A stretch of DNA of 64,000 nucleotides from Chaetoderma sp. LZ-2023a (GCA_034401795.1 CM067360.1:118191572-118255571), one strand, 5' to 3'. Counted from the stretch's first letter, positions 24,002 through 37,936 are shown. A program made the numbers and translations. Notes: a model not told the origin generated them from the sequence alone.

Positions 24002-26019
24002 ATATATCAGGCTAATAATACCAATTTAGCCTCTTGAATTCCAATCCTGTTGTGTGCATTTACATTTTGTATTCTGAGGACACATATTGAAAGCTAAAAC
24101 TTTCATATCTTAATCGATAAATGCGGGTTGGCATAACACCTTTTATTCTATTCGATTATTTTATGGTGATTGATGACAGAGGGGACTGGGGGTGGGGGTG
24201 GTGGCGGTGGTGCATTATCGCGTGGACAGGGTGGCTGCCTTCTCAATAACTGAGGTAAACTGGAATATGGCAGTGATATTAATGGATGATTCACCTATGC
24301 ACTAGTGAAAAATAATGCATACATGACTCAGGCTCGAACACGTGTATTACCACAATGGAACTGCGTGACCCATTTGAAGCAGTTCGTATGTGGATTGTTC
24401 TCGCTACATTTAGTAGTACATGGTCTGGCCAATATTAAAACAAGCGCAATACTCTTTAATTAATAATAGTATTTTTCGCATGATAATGGCTTGTATTGAT
24501 CTCAATGATTTTGTTCCAACATAACTTTCTTGCAAAGGACCAAATCTTAATTTAATATTACATTTATTGTTTCCTGCCACCAGTGTCTTGCCACGCTCAT
24601 TATCTACATTTTAGGATATAATAGGATCTTTTTTAGATTTTCTTGATATTTAATCCCTAACACTTACTAGTGTCTCATGTGCGTGCCCGATTTGTGTTGG
24701 CGCCAAGAATTGGAAACGTCCATGCCTTCTTAGGTGAAGACTTCTTTAATATTCGCAGACCACGTTTAGCCAAGGAACATTGCTGATGCGCTAGCCTTAC
24801 ACATATTGTAACCGTGTTTCAGTTTTAAATGTGGCTTCGGCTCCAGTTGTGATACATGATGGTTCATAGATGTTTTGATAGCATGATTGCGATCTCGGCG
24901 TTCATGGGAATCTCAAAGCCTCACACCGACAGTGTGTGATTTGACCATTAAGCAATAGCTCATGTTACAGGATGCGTTCTTGAAAATGTAGGCGAATACA
25001 AGATGGTTTGCAACTACCGAAGCAGCTCACTGAGCAGACACTGTTATCGCATCTTTGGGTGATATATGATGACATCTTTCAGTGAAATCTGTTTAAGAAT
25101 TTTAAACAGGTTAATGAGTGTTTGGTTGGCACTCTATACTCCAGCCTCGTAAAACCATCTATAGCATTATACAGTTGCGTATCATGTAAACAGTTCATCT
25201 TCGTTGTATTGTATGTATCATTGAATTCTTAGGAAATATACCAAACACTGTCATTTGCATTTGTTTACCGCTGCTAAAACACATTGGTACAGAATTGCAT
25301 GTGATTCACGTACAATGGGTGGGAATACGTGTACACGAGAGCATGCGCAATCGATATATTGAGAATATGACATAAATGAAGAAATATGGCCTGTGACTTG
25401 TCATTGTTAATAGTTTCAATATAGAGAAGTAATGTTCAAATGTATTTAAAGCGCAACTCATCTTATGACAGCAGCGCCTCAAGGCAGACAAGATGATACA
25501 TATATCAATTAACAATTTGATGGACAAGACTTTTTCGTGGAATTAGAATTTTAGCTTAGTAACTGTTCCTGGCAAATGAAGATTTTTCAAGAAAGTAAAT
25601 CAAGTGGTGAAGTAAATCTAAATTAGTTAGCCTATTTAGAGCCCATTTGCTGATCAATGGAAGCCTATTTTTCAGATATGACGATACCAATTATGGCTGG
25701 GCCCAAAATGTCAATTTGCAGAGAACAGGAAGATTATTTTTTGGAAGTGTACCACAGACTACCGAGCCAGTAATTAATTTGTTGAATTTTTAAAATCTTA
25801 ATGTTCCATCTGACATATATCACGGCCGCTGCAGCTGATGGTTTCAACCATCTTGTGAATTAGAATGTCAAGTTGATGAAAAGGGGTTACTTGCACAAAT
25901 GATACAACGGTTATGCGGTATGTTTACTGAATGTTGGTTTTCACGCTGCCATTTTATCATTAGCTCCAGGATTTTTATTTCTACAGCTAATCACATCAGA
26001 ATTCTGATGATGACACATC
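24002..26019. other. No gene recognised
   Basis: AT-rich spacer. A small GGTGGGGGTGGTGGCGGTGG-like G-rich patch lies at 24187-24210. No frame exceeds about 75 codons in a convincing way. Confidence 0.5.
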
Positions 26020-27000
26020 TAGCCTCTATACGATGGCATGGTTACCGGGACGGTGTCTGGTCTGTGCATGCACAGCATCATAGTAAACCTATTAGGCGAT
26101 TGGCACTTGTTCAAAGCAAAATCCACTTTCGTATTCTTGTTAAGTCCATCACTGTCAGCGAAGCTCGAATTCTCTGCGTAGCTGATTCGTAATATTCAAC
26201 ATCCTGACCTAATTTTATTCAGCGGAGTTGATAGACTTTGACGTCAACGAGAAAATTTTATCAGATTATTGTTATTACAGAATATGCGTATAGCTTCAAT
26301 AAGATGCGGAATTTTTCTCTGTTATTTTGCAAATGCATATAGGTACGCTCACATTTGCCAACTTGTTAAACCAAATGGCAATGGTTTGATTACATAATCC
26401 TATTGGGTCTGATCTATAATTCTAAGTATAGTACAGCCTCTAGAATAAATTCTACATTACTGCACCCATGGGCATCTGCTATCACTTTGTTTAACTAGGA
26501 TTTACACATAAATAGGAAGCATTGGCGTTTAAAATCTAATTTAAAAGGAACCTGTTTCTTCCAGTGAGTTTGTGTTAAATAATGCTTAACATATTTAGCA
26601 TCTTACCTGTGTGGTTGACGCAAATTTATGAATATCTACCTTCATCTTTAGATGAGTCAAATCAGTGAACAAGACGGCAAAAGACAACTAATTTCTAGAT
26701 GATGAATACCATATGACAGGATTGCACATCAATCAAATTACCTATTGATGTATACTGACCAGACTCACTCCAGTTCGGTTAAAGGAGTGGTACATAAAAC
26801 TAGGATTAAGTTCGATTTATCGACAATGATTGAACCATCAAACTGGACCACCCTCACTCTGCTCTATTGCAGTCATATTCCAGACACTCGTGTGTATCAA
26901 ATCAACCCAAATACACTGTGTTATCCTCATAGCTACACTATTTTTCTCTTCACTTTGCGAATGACACTATCGGTGCTACTTTAAATACTAATAGCAATGT
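26020..27000 (+). repeat. Dispersed repeat family B, copy 3
   Basis: More diverged than the other copies. Matches include CATCATAGTAAACCTATTAG (26078) with the B copy 1 segment at 3840, TCTGCGTAGCTGATTCGTAA (26172) with TCTGCGTGACTGGTTCATAA (15690), and AATCAAATTACCTATTGATG with 58198-58213. It lacks the short retroposon. Confidence 0.55.
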
Positions 27001-30000
27001 TAATACATGCTAATGCATGTGCTAAATCGATGTTATTGCATCAGTGTCAACAGCACGTTAATTTGATTAAAATCCAATCTCAAAAAGTATATGTCAGAAT
27101 AAATTGCCAATTGGAGTAATATATTAATGCAGCAGATACGCGGTCGGTACTCATACAGCTGTTCGAACTACTGTGATTAGCTGGCAGTGGATATCAATGA
27201 GAATATATTGACCAGGAGAAGTATGCCTGTCCAAATATATAGAATTTATCAAAGCCGTTGTTATAATAATAAGAGAACAGCCGTAACAATGTGTCACATA
27301 ACTACACATGGGGACATAATTGTACTGCTTTGTATTGGGAAATCAAAACAATATGACAGTGTTGCAATAAATGCGTATGTTTATATTCTAGTATACAATG
27401 ATCTGGAAAACCGCCGAGCAACCCTATCAGGGAGTTTGGCATTTTGAGTTAACTGATTAAAAAAAATTGTCAGGTTTGAGTTAGATAGCTAGCAGACTAA
27501 CAGTTAATGAATTTATATTTAATCATGTCACATTCAAATTGATGGATGTATCTTCGGTTTATGGAAAACCCATATGTATTTATACGACACGAATGTGAGA
27601 AATAAACAGTCGTATTTCTGTAGCATCGATCAGTATGTCAAGACTGTAACGCTGTTTTCGTGTTAGTGACCTACTGATATACATATTTAATAAATCACTT
27701 GTTTATAAAATAAATGTGAACTCGTTAATTGGTCAACACGTTCCAAGAACATAGACCCTCTGAGATGATCTCATCACATTAAAAACGTTCTGTAGAACAC
27801 AGTAAGCTGTCTATATTTACACACATCTATAATAGAAGGGGGGGGGGGCAATGAAGTTGGTCAAACTTCACAAGTAATGCGCTTGCTTTTGCCTCTAATG
27901 ATGATGTATCACTACACGCAGTGGAATCAATTTGCACACGTTTTAACCCTTTCACGACAAAGCCGGCCAACACCGGCCTCTGTAGTCGTCTCTGAGGAAT
28001 ATACATTTGCAGGCCAAGAGAAGGCAAATAGTTGTCTGTGGGCCTGTAAGTGCCCATTCTATGAGTACATATTTTTAATTTTTGACCAGACTTAGTCATT
28101 AAAGGTTACAATGCCCATTTGGCTGTGTATGTTACATATATATTTAAGCATACTGGTCATTATAATATAGACAATTTTATCGACGTCGGCAGGTACACAT
28201 ACAAGATGGACGCTTTCCTTCTAATGGTCGCTAGACAGACTCCAGGGTTTAGCAAAATGTATAATACATGGTGAATAATGTGATGTAGCATAAACAGACG
28301 TATTCACTAGAGGTTAATATGCCAATCTGACACACAGGTGGGTGGATATATGCATTACATGGCACTGACTTCAATTAAAATAATACGTTAAGCTGATTTG
28401 CTATGGTAGCAGGCCATTTCCCTTCCAGTCATTACCGTGTTGGCAATGTAATAACTCATGTACGTATCTTAACTTCGCCAATACCATGATTGTTAACCTA
28501 CGATCTGTGTATAATATTAGACGAGTAAGTCTTATAACAACCAATGTCAGCATCGTGTTTCAGTCAAACTAGTTGTACAATTGTAAACAGGCATCCTCTT
28601 TTATAGTTCTTTTGAAATCAAGTGACAGCACGAATGGTATCCGTATGCCAATCTAACAAGAACTATACTGCACTTGTATCAGTCCAGTGAGCAAGGTCGA
28701 ATAACCCTCGCTAGCACCTGAGAAGGCATTTTGATATGTGTCAACATCAGGCTCAGCACATTGTACATATCTAACACAGCAGTGGCAAGTCATTTTACCA
28801 AACTTCAGGAATAGCTACTCATCGGCATGCTGAATGGCAGACCATTTAGAGTATGCTCACGATCTGCTCTCTCATTTCCGCTTCAGGCAGACATGTGCGT
28901 GGTTACATGTGAGTTATTACGTCATCAATATTTGACTGAAGCCAAGCCCTGCATTGAAAAGCTGGCATTAATTACAAGTATTAACCACAATGCCCTTGTT
29001 AGATGCTCTCACACAGTTAGTTAATGGATGGCTTATATAGCAAGTCAAATACAAATTGTGAGATCAGTGTTAGCAGGTAAACAATGTTAGCAGTATTAAA
29101 TGGTGTAAATTAAAGATGCAATGCATGTATGCTTTTACAGTGGAGGAGCCAGATTGGGCCTGTGACCGGTACTCCCCATGCTACAATATGTAACCTCTAT
29201 CACCCAGGCTGCTATGCACATAGGCTGGACAATCTGGGTATGCAGCAATTGGATATGTGGATTGCGGACAGCTATGCTACATCAAAGACAAATATTTGAC
29301 ACGAAGCTTCTTTAAACAAGAGTGGCATTATGATCATATCGATCCTTTAATAATGATGCGGCGTGCATAAATCCGCGCACGCATATGCTGAACATACAAA
29401 CACCACATAAAATAATAGTACTTTGTTTGAAAACTGTCCTCGTCTAATCAAAATAAGATTGTGAAATTCGATGTCTATTTAAAAATGGGTACATTTTCGT
29501 AAGATGATTTAATTGTTAAATCAAGCTTTGCCTCGGATATTGTTCCATCTGGATAGTGGTGACCAGGATGTTCACAGTAACATAAGTGCTGCTTTGTGCC
29601 TTTGCCAGGTCCATTGTGAAATACCCCCAGAATGCTGATAGTTGTAAATTCGCTGTGTTCTGACTAGTTATTGTATATCTTATTATGTTCTTGATGTTCA
29701 ACTAACACAATTAACCATTTTTCTCTGACACTTATGTGCGCTGGTTTACTGATATGATGTTGTGATCGATTCTGTAATTGGTAATGTAGGGAAACATCCT
29801 TTCTTGCAGACGTTGATTTCCTGGCTGTAGCCGAATAATGGAACACTGAGAATCGCACAAATTAATGTCAGCTCTTACACTGCTGAGTGTCAACACTCTT
29901 AGACTGTGGAATTAGTAAATATAATGTACATTGAATGCAAGCTAACTTCTCGATCGTCTTCTACAGGGGTTTACGTGTTAAAATTCGCATTCGTTTTTAA

Positions 30001-32029
30001 CTTGCTTCGATGAATACCAAATAACCTAGAACAACTATGCTTTGTGATGAAACGTAACCCTCTACTGGCGATACTAAAACACAGCAGATTTGTATTGGGC
30101 TGTACTCGGCGTATTTGTAAATTAATATGACTATGACACCTTGATATGTAGAACATATCTTTGAGAAGACGTAATTCAGTTCAACCTAAACAATATCAAA
30201 TAGTAATATTTTAATTAGTATCATGACGTGGTCCTTTTCTCTTCCAGGTACAGATTCGACCTCTTCTCTCACTTAGTGTGCTTATGTTACAGATTGATTA
30301 TTCCTTACTGAGTCACTTTTGCCAATGCGCTTTCACTATAGTTGTTAATTTAGACTGCATTGCTGAGTCTGCAATGTGCGATTAGGCTCCAGTAAAGTAT
30401 GGCGTCTATGTAGCTGAAATTACAGCACCTAGTCTCACTATGATGTCGGCACAGCACTGATCGAAAACAGCATAGTCAATGCATAGATATGATGAAATGG
30501 TATCTGCAAAAATGCCATTCATATAATTGACATTGAATGCAATTGCTAAAACACACCTTCCTTGACAAAATCTTGCATTTCTTCAGCTAACATAAATAGG
30601 TGAAATAACAAGACGAATACACATTTTGACATACATATTAGCATGAAATTAATTGTAGCATGATTTAAATGTTGTAACTCGATGACTACATATTAAGATT
30701 TTGTCAAACCTTTGCACATAAATATGCTTCATCAGACCTAGGTGTGTGACGGCTTATCACACGTTACTCAAATCATATTTAAATGGTGCTACCTTTGCAT
30801 TGCCGTATAATTGGGGTATACCAAGTTGCTCCTTAGTGTTGTATGTTGTCCTTCTCCCATTTCTCAATTGTCTAATGCAGTATGGTCGGCCATATTTCCA
30901 GAACGCATCATCACGTCAAGCTATCCATTATTAATCACCGGCATTGCGGAATGATGCATGCTATATTCATGCTGTCAATATCCTATGCTTGCCCACATTG
31001 CGATTACATCAAAATCACTTTTTCCAGGAAATCATTGCTCTCTTGCACATCAAGAACTCTTCAATTACATTATTTTCAAAAGAAGACAAAAAGAAAGTTT
31101 TTCTAGAAATGGGAGGATCATGACTAGAAATTGATTCACATATAGCGTAACACACCGGCTTTTAACATCACTGTGGTATGGATCACTTCACCTTTTCGTG
31201 ATTGATTATGATGGGAACAAGTTATAAACAGATACAATCAGTAAAACAGTGATAGGTTGTTTTAATATAATTGTATATGTGCACTCGTCAATTGTACATG
31301 ATAAATATATGTTAATAAATTGTCACACACCCTAATGTCGGTATTGAAGGTGGACATACATCCATTGGCAGATAACACGAAGGTTTCTTTTAATATTTAA
31401 TGGTGCATATCACCAAGGAAAATGGGTTAAATAGAATTTCCAACATTAGATCCGTTTAGAGGCTTAATTTTTGGGACTAACATATCGAAATGAAATAAAT
31501 GGTACCATATGAGGATTCCATTACGCATAAATTAGCATGATATTTTATGTTGTGAAATTGATTTAGGAGCACTAGTACCTAGTTCAACTTCATGATTTAA
31601 AATATTATGATACTTTGTATGGAACGAAATTATCATATGCTAAGAGTTATATCACTTCATAAAGGTACACAAATTAAGCATCTTAAAGTATACAATGTAA
31701 ACAATTTTTTCATATTTTCATTCTGGTTTGAATGTCTACCTTTAATATGCCATGAATGAATATTCTAAAGTTCAAGGAAACTAAGGGCATCTCACATTAT
31801 CGCACGTGGGGTCAAAATGTTGTTTAACATTAACGCAATGTTTAACAAGTAGATGAGTGTTTTACAGATAAAGGAATGTACCAGGCAGTGCATTGTATGG
31901 AATCCATTAGCCATAATCTAGCGTTATTATACAATGAAGATAAGCTGTGTCTCTCTCTCTAGGTATGGGCCTAGAAGACGCGAGCAGAAGTATGTGATTA
32001 TGCTTTTTATATGTTTCAACTAACCTTTT
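27001..32029. other. Long unannotated AT-rich stretch
   Basis: About 5 kb with no frame above 97 codons and no recognisable element. A 12-base G run lies at 27838-27849. I saw no repeat partner elsewhere in the window, so this may be unique sequence. Confidence 0.45.
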
Positions 32030-32340
32030 CCAGTTTTAACTATGCACCGCCAATATCTAGCTAAGCTCCACCCACGCTTGACTCGTTTGAGGTCGATCGA
32101 TCCCTGAACTCCGTGGCAATCAAGTACCAGAAAACTATACAGGTACGCAATACTTTGACAGCACTGTTGCTCCCTATGGCCATAATGTGTATTAAATAGT
32201 AAATCATACACTCTGTACAACATGTCAAACTATTACGCATTTACAACGGACTCAATCACGTCATTAATGCTGCTATTAATTGTGAAGTCATCCTGCATCC
32301 AAGTAGTTGAGTATGACGTCAGGTAACGTCACATGCTGGA
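32030..32340 (+). mobile_element. Decayed MITE-like element with octamer
   Basis: Contains the element end ATCTAGCTAAGCTCCACCCA near 32055, a remnant core GCACTGTTGCTCCCTATGGC near 32161, and TGACGTCA at 32314-32321. The hairpin arms themselves are largely lost. Confidence 0.4.
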
Positions 32341-32429
32341 TATATACACTGATAAAGTGTAATTGAAAACAAGAGTATAACACAACGAGTGCATAGCAAG
32401 CTTCTCGGCCAAACCTTGACTTTTTAGTC

Positions 32430-32625
32430 TTGGTGCGGTGGTCCAGTGGAAAAATATCTGGTTGCTGATGCTATGCGGAGTTGCAGAATGGCGGTTCGAT
32501 CCCCTGACCGGGAGATGGTGATCAACAAATTAAACTAATGGGTGCATGACTGTCGGCTAAGTTAGCGCATAGAAATTGAAGCCGCACGTTGCCAGTTCGT
32601 CAATAAAATAAAAATATATACATAC
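32430..32625 (+). mobile_element. tRNA-derived SINE
   Basis: An RNA polymerase III type internal promoter is visible: box A TGGTCCAGTGG at 32439-32449 and box B GGTTCGATCCC at 32493-32503, spaced as in a tRNA. About 90 bp of non-tRNA body follows (TGGGTGCATGACTGTCGG onward), then an AT-rich tail with ATAAAATAAAA and (CATA)n. The tRNA-like head cannot fold into a complete cloverleaf by eye, so it is a retroposon rather than a tRNA gene. A target duplication was not identified. Confidence 0.75.
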
Positions 32626-34199
32626 ATACATTAATAGTATATGCATTTATGAGACTAAAATAGCTACCCACACATATAAGCAACTTCCAACATGTCATAA
32701 GTTAGTACTGAAGGAGCATGAGCATGCCACGTAACAGGGGTTTGGCCTTTGTAATTGGACAAAGGCGTCTGGTCCATGTCGTACGATTCGTTAACACTTC
32801 AGTTATCGCATTGCATTCATACACCTTGCTATAACAAAGCAAGAAAGGAACACCACTATGTGTCGCATAGGCAATGTCTATGGTCCAACTGTGGAAAAAG
32901 CCAAAGTGAATGCATGTACATTAGATTCCTTCAATGCAGAGCTGATATCCGACATTATCATCCCAGTCAGATGGCAACTTTTCATGTGTGTATATTTCCA
33001 AGCTGGGTAACTTCAGTTAGGGTAAATGCGGAGAAGAATTCAGGATGCTGGACATTTCTGGAAGCTATGGTTTTAGAGATCAAAGGTGTTGTTGACAAAA
33101 TGACTACGTTTATACAACGCAACCTGCGTATCATCGATGCCGTGTAACTGTAACATCTGGGCACCGCAAGCAACTCTGCACAATCACTGGGCACCAATAG
33201 CCAGACAGTATACTTTCCAATGATGTACTATAAAGCGTTTTACTAGATCGCTGCTGTCCGTAAAAGTCACCCAGCAATGATGCGCCATGTTTGACCATTT
33301 CCTATGTATGTCAGAAGATACACTGGCATAGAGAGAATTGGAATTCGTCCTAATGCAAGCCAACACATATAAAGCAAGGAGAGGACGCCACTGCGTGTAT
33401 CTGTTAGCCGTGCATCAAGGTGGCTTCAAGAAAGTGAAACTCGGCACAATCAGATCGAGAATGGACCTGAGGAAGCTACACATTTTGGCTGAGAACAATA
33501 CACAGTGGGCACAGGCGATGACTGACTGATTGCAGCTGCAGGATGTTTCTACTATTACAGCCTCAGAACACAGCACTCGTACATATACACATTTTGGGTT
33601 ACGGTTTATTAAACACCCTTTCCTTCAGTTTAGTGAAGACTGGGATGCACTTTCCTTAGGAATTAAATGCCCAAATTAAGACACTGGCTGATTTTAATTC
33701 ATTAAGGAGTGAAATAAAGACACAGTTTAGGTAACGATTTTTCCGACACCCGTGACCCATGCACATAGTTAATGTATATACCATCCCTACACATTATTGT
33801 GCAAACGCTCTGGGTGTAATACAATTGCATTGTCTCGTATCAAAATTAGAAGATGCTCTATGTCTGTGAATAGTCTCATGGGGACTAAATGTATACCACT
33901 GGTTTAGTTTACATGGTGTATGTTAAATGATGCCACAGTCGTAATTACTCAGTCACAAAAACTGAGAAGTCAATCACGGAATTATACAATTGGGTCTGTT
34001 TTGATGAACTTACATTTGAATATGCATAGGCAACAACAGCACCCCCTAGTTCAATTAGTATTTGGAATTGTCAACATGTTACCTGTGTAGTTACCCTGAA
34101 ATGAGGTTTTTGCGAATTATGATTTCAGAGAGACAAATCGATCCCAACACACGCACATACTGAGAGGAGCGGAGCTAGACATGGGCCTCTTTATAGAAG
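32626..34199. other. No gene recognised
   Basis: The longest frame (32755-33147, plus, 130 codons) has scattered Cys and His but no spacing I recognise as a zinc finger. I leave it uncalled. Confidence 0.45.
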
Positions 34200-34545
34200 T
34201 TTCCAATGTATGCATCCGTCATATGACGTCATAATCAACTAAGCGGCGTGTGGTATGACGAATGATCCACAATATTCTGTCTTTAACGCATAATAGTCCG
34301 ACACGTTTTACGAATTGTATGGCTTTACCATTTAATACACATTCTGTTGAATATCTTAAAACTAATTTGACTGTATGCGCTGCCATAGTCAAAAGAGTTT
34401 CAACATATTTAACAGCTTCTAGTTTTTCTGGAAATTGATAGTTAGGGTGGTCGGGGATCGATCGATCGCAACATGGGGCGAGGTGTGGGTGTATCTTAGA
34501 TAGAGATGGGACTGGGATAGCTAAAATGGAAATAACCATTACAGG
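34200..34545 (-). mobile_element. MITE-like hairpin element, minus orientation
   Basis: Same layout as 10040-10435: TGACGTCATAATC at 34224, then hairpin arms TGTTGAATATCTTAAAAC and TTTCAACATATTTAACAGC (about 34342-34424), then the AGAGATGGGACTGGGATAGC end near 34503. Confidence 0.6.
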
Positions 34546-34777
34546 TCACATTAATAAAGAGGCGTGACTATTATGGATTTAATATCCTCTGATGCAAGTC
34601 GGATATACAAAAGTTTGAAAATAGTAATCATGAAAAATAAAAATACCACGTAGATGAATGGTAAAACCTTTCGCTGAGTATATGCGCCACATTGTGTCTA
34701 GAACTTTGATTAACGAATTAATTACTCAATGTAGAATCATATTTCCACATATGTGTACTTCAATGGCGGATAGTTTG

Positions 34778-36573
34778 CTATATTGCACACTCCTTTTCAA
34801 CTAATTGAATAAGGCCCCGTATAAGCAAAGTGTTGTTTAATATTGATCTTCCTGGCACAGAGCAGGTTTGATCATCATGAATGACTTCGCCTAGGACTGC
34901 GCCAAGTGTTAATGTTAGTGCCCGAGTAATAATCTTATAATCTACACAGAGTAGAGAGATTGGTCTAAAATTCTGTATTTTATTTCTGTCATCCATCTTG
35001 TATATAAGCCGAACATATGCTTGGGCCATCGATATAGGGAGATGCCCTTGCTTAAAAATGCTGGTGCTATTTCTTCTAATACTGGCCCAAATATGTGCCA
35101 GAATGTTTGATAAAATTCAACTGGAAGTCCTTAACATCCAGGAGACCTTTCTAACTTCATACCTTTGAGGGATTTTGTCAAATCATCAATTGATATTGAT
35201 TGGTCACAGCTTTCGCGACATGAATCTGGAAGTCTTTTCGTTATATTAGCTAAAACATCTCTAGTTGCAGTTTCATCACTTCCGGCAGATTTATACAATG
35301 ATTTGTAAAATTCGGATACTGTTTCCATCATTTCTGCATTTGAGCACACTGATACTCAATCATTAGTCGTCAATGAGCGCATTAATTTATCTATACCTCT
35401 TGCTTTTTCCAAGTTACAAAAGTAACGTGTAGGCTTTTCACCCTGGGTGTGCATTTGTGCTCTTGACCTTATTTTGGCGCCATCAAACTAATATTGCTCT
35501 ATTTCATTTAGTCTACCTTTTAATTTAACTAATAGTTCGTAATAATTATATTCCCCATCATTAATGTTCTTATTAATTTTACACAACGACCTCTGAAGCG
35601 CCTTTTTACGCTTTCGTATTTCACGTGCTTTCCTAATGGAATACTGCCTTGAAATATATTTCAGGTCTGATTTAGCATCTCCCCACCAGTCTGTTATACA
35701 TTCATACGAACCTCTTCTTTCATCCCAATGCCTCCAACAACTGTCCACACATTTGCGATGGTAACTATCTCGTAGCAATGCTACATTAAGTTTCCAAAAT
35801 CCATCTCCTCGTTTGACCCAGTCAGCATTGTCTAATGTGATGGAAAACATACTGTGATCAGAGAAAGTTACTGGTTTTATGTTAGTTTTACAGATGTAAC
35901 CTTTCAATGAACGTTCTACATAGATCCTGTCTAACCTTGAAGCTAACCTTCCATCGGTTGAAAACCAAGTAAAATCCTGGCCTTCTGGATTTCCAATCCG
36001 ATACGTATCTAACAAGCTTTTATTTTCACAAATGTGTTTCAAAATATTATGCGATGTGTCATTAACTTAGACCTAGAGTTTCTGTCTTTAGCCTCGTCTA
36101 ATATGCAATTAAAGTCACCGCCCATAATTAGGTTTTCAGGCATTCTGTCTTGAATTATTGTGGAAACATCACTTAGAAATTCACGGCGCAATTGATGAGA
36201 GGTAGGTGCATAAACGCACATCACATTTAAACTTGTGTTTAGTACATCAATTGATACACAAATCCATCGTCCATTTGTATCTGATGACGACGATATAACG
36301 TCAACATAGTTGAGACTGCGCGGCCGGATAAGAATGGACACTCCCGCACTATCATCTTGTGATAAAGGAAAACAAATCTGCCCTTTTGAAATATCTTTGA
36401 GAGATTCATACACTTCATTTTTTTTAATTTTGGTCTCTTGTAGAAAAGCAATATCAACTCTCTCATTTGCTAATTCTTCAAGCAAGTGGCGCTGCTTGAA
36501 TTCGGTATTTAATCCTCTGCAATTGATGGTGCAGATAATCATAATTTGTAAAATGATGTTTACAACCGCCATC
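34778..36573 (-). pseudogene. LINE ORF2, APE endonuclease plus partial reverse transcriptase
   Basis: The endonuclease nicks target DNA and the RT copies the element RNA. APE motifs in order: NCRGLN, LQETK, CVYAPTS and GGDFNCILDE (36543 to about 36090), then SRLDRIYVE and SDHSMF (about 35960-35850). The linker keeps the typical EGKP-like block (GEKPTRYFCNLEKARG, about 35440). RT motifs are EFYKSLYKS, GMKLERSPG, RPISLL and DQTCSVPGRS. A frameshift lies at about 36040, in-frame stops at about 35486, 35354 and 35131, and another frameshift near 35040. The palm domain with YxDD is missing because the copy is truncated at 34775. Confidence 0.88.
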
Positions 36574-36579
36574 ATTAGA

Positions 36580-37873
36580 TTAACTTGATTTGGGTTTTTT
36601 AGCTCGTTTCTTAGACCATTTACCAAATTTTCCGGCGAATTCAATATTTCCTAGTTCTACCACAGACAAATATTCGTATTTGGAAATATCAAAATCATGG
36701 CGCAGTAGACGATATTTCACGCCTCTCGCCGTTACATATGGCACTAACATTTCACCCCCTTCTGATCGGTACATTGCCATTTCATCTTTCATCTGGGAAC
36801 TCTGTGTTTGAATTCTGCAACTGACATTGTATCATCATCCATATCATTTACTTCAATCTCAGATTCTGATCCATTGTCTTCTTTGTGACGCGTATTGCTA
36901 CTTAAGTAACATTTGGCAGGAGCATCATTTACCATATTTGCAAGCTGACTTAAATCAAGTGGGCGTAGCAGAAAATCGACTGAACGTTCTGTCTTCTGGG
37001 TCCTAAACTTATCCTGTCCTAATTTAATTCATCTTCTAAGGAATTGTAAACTGGCTCTTCTGTAAGATCATCATCTTCCTGCATGTCTTTTACAGCAACG
37101 TTTGAGTCCACTGCATTTTGATTATTTTCTTGACTTAAGGTTATACCCTCCTCTAATACATGAATGTCATCAACTGTAGTTACTTTAACATGATTTGGTG
37201 ATTTGTTTGTGTCATTTACAGTGGCATGAACCACAACAACAGCTTCCGTAGCGGTTGCTTCAGAAGCATTTGACTCAGTTGCATCCTTTAATGGGTGATT
37301 ATCTCCTGATACTGAGGGCTTGTTTTGATTTTGTGGACAGCGCCATTTAAAATGGTCAACTGAACCATGAGCAAACATTTGTTTCGATTGGGACAATCTG
37401 TTGCCAAATGGTCAGTACCTAGGCAGATCCGGCATTCTTTAATTTGCCCTCTATACCATAAGGGCAGGACAAAGCTGCCATCACGCGTCAATCTGCTTGG
37501 TAAAGGGCTATCCACTTTATCAAACCAGATACGTCTTATATCGTTTTCTAGCGTTCTGTCAAAGGGATACGTTTCCCTTTCAATCTTTTGCACTTTGCCA
37601 TACTTCTTGAGTTCACTCATGATTCTGTCATCTGGAATTTCTAGTGGAACTTTCATCTTCACTAGCAACCTATCTGACTCGATTTCCTCTACGTTACAAA
37701 CTTCACCTTTTACAATAAGAACATCTTCCAGAAACTTTTCCTTGACCCCCCTCATTTGACACTGTTACATTCCATACAGTGTTAGTAACATTGATACGCC
37801 CCTGCAAAGTAGCAGGTCCCGCGCCAACGACGTCCTTTAACCCACGATACACGTCGATAGCCGTGACACCCAT
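36580..37873 (-). pseudogene. LINE ORF1, zinc-knuckle nucleic-acid-binding protein
   Basis: ORF1 proteins of this group coat the element RNA. Starting at a minus-strand ATG at 37873, the frame has an N-terminal region with alternating hydrophobic segments, then the sequence LWYRGQIKECRICLGTDHLA just before a CX2CX4HX4C knuckle (about 37400), and a second remnant knuckle (DHFKWRCP) in a shifted frame. An acidic low-complexity linker follows (37019-37300), then a basic C-terminus ending KKRAKKPKSS at 36580. Frame breaks are visible at the G run near 37750, just after the first knuckle, and again between 37019 and 36800. The product would be non-functional. Confidence 0.8.
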
Positions 37874-37925
37874 CCCTTAGTTGTTATTTTAAGGCTTAGG
37901 GTACGCTTATAGGTTGCCATGGTGG

Positions 37926-37936
37926 TATATAAAAGG
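37926..37936 (+). promoter_or_regulatory. TATA-box-like element
   Basis: TATATAAAAGGAGCAAC resembles the TATAAAAGGAG of the two CRE-TATA promoters at 19801 and 62824. No octamer lies just upstream here. It points away from the LINE and toward the hairpin cluster, so it may belong to an LTR-like element at 37880-38220. Confidence 0.4.

Larger units (their letters stand above)
34770..37873 (-). mobile_element. L1/Tx1-like LINE, truncated and decayed
   Basis: Two adjacent minus-strand coding regions in LINE order: a zinc-knuckle ORF1 followed by an endonuclease plus reverse-transcriptase ORF2. The copy stops inside the RT domain near 34775, so the YxDD catalytic motif, the C-terminus and the 3' UTR are absent. 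Several in-frame stops and frameshifts show it is inactive. Assignment to the Tx1 side of the L1 group rests on the ORF1 CCHC knuckles and the RT motif DQTCSVPGRS. Sequence upstream (37926-38219) may be its 5' UTR or a different element. Confidence 0.85.

Noticed and set aside
25991..26015. Hammerhead-ribozyme-like CTGATGA word
   Set aside because: The partner GAAA and closing stems could not be found at suitable distances.
32755..33147. 130-codon frame with scattered Cys and His
   Set aside because: No recognised spacing, and an equally long antisense frame overlaps it. No transcript-like context.
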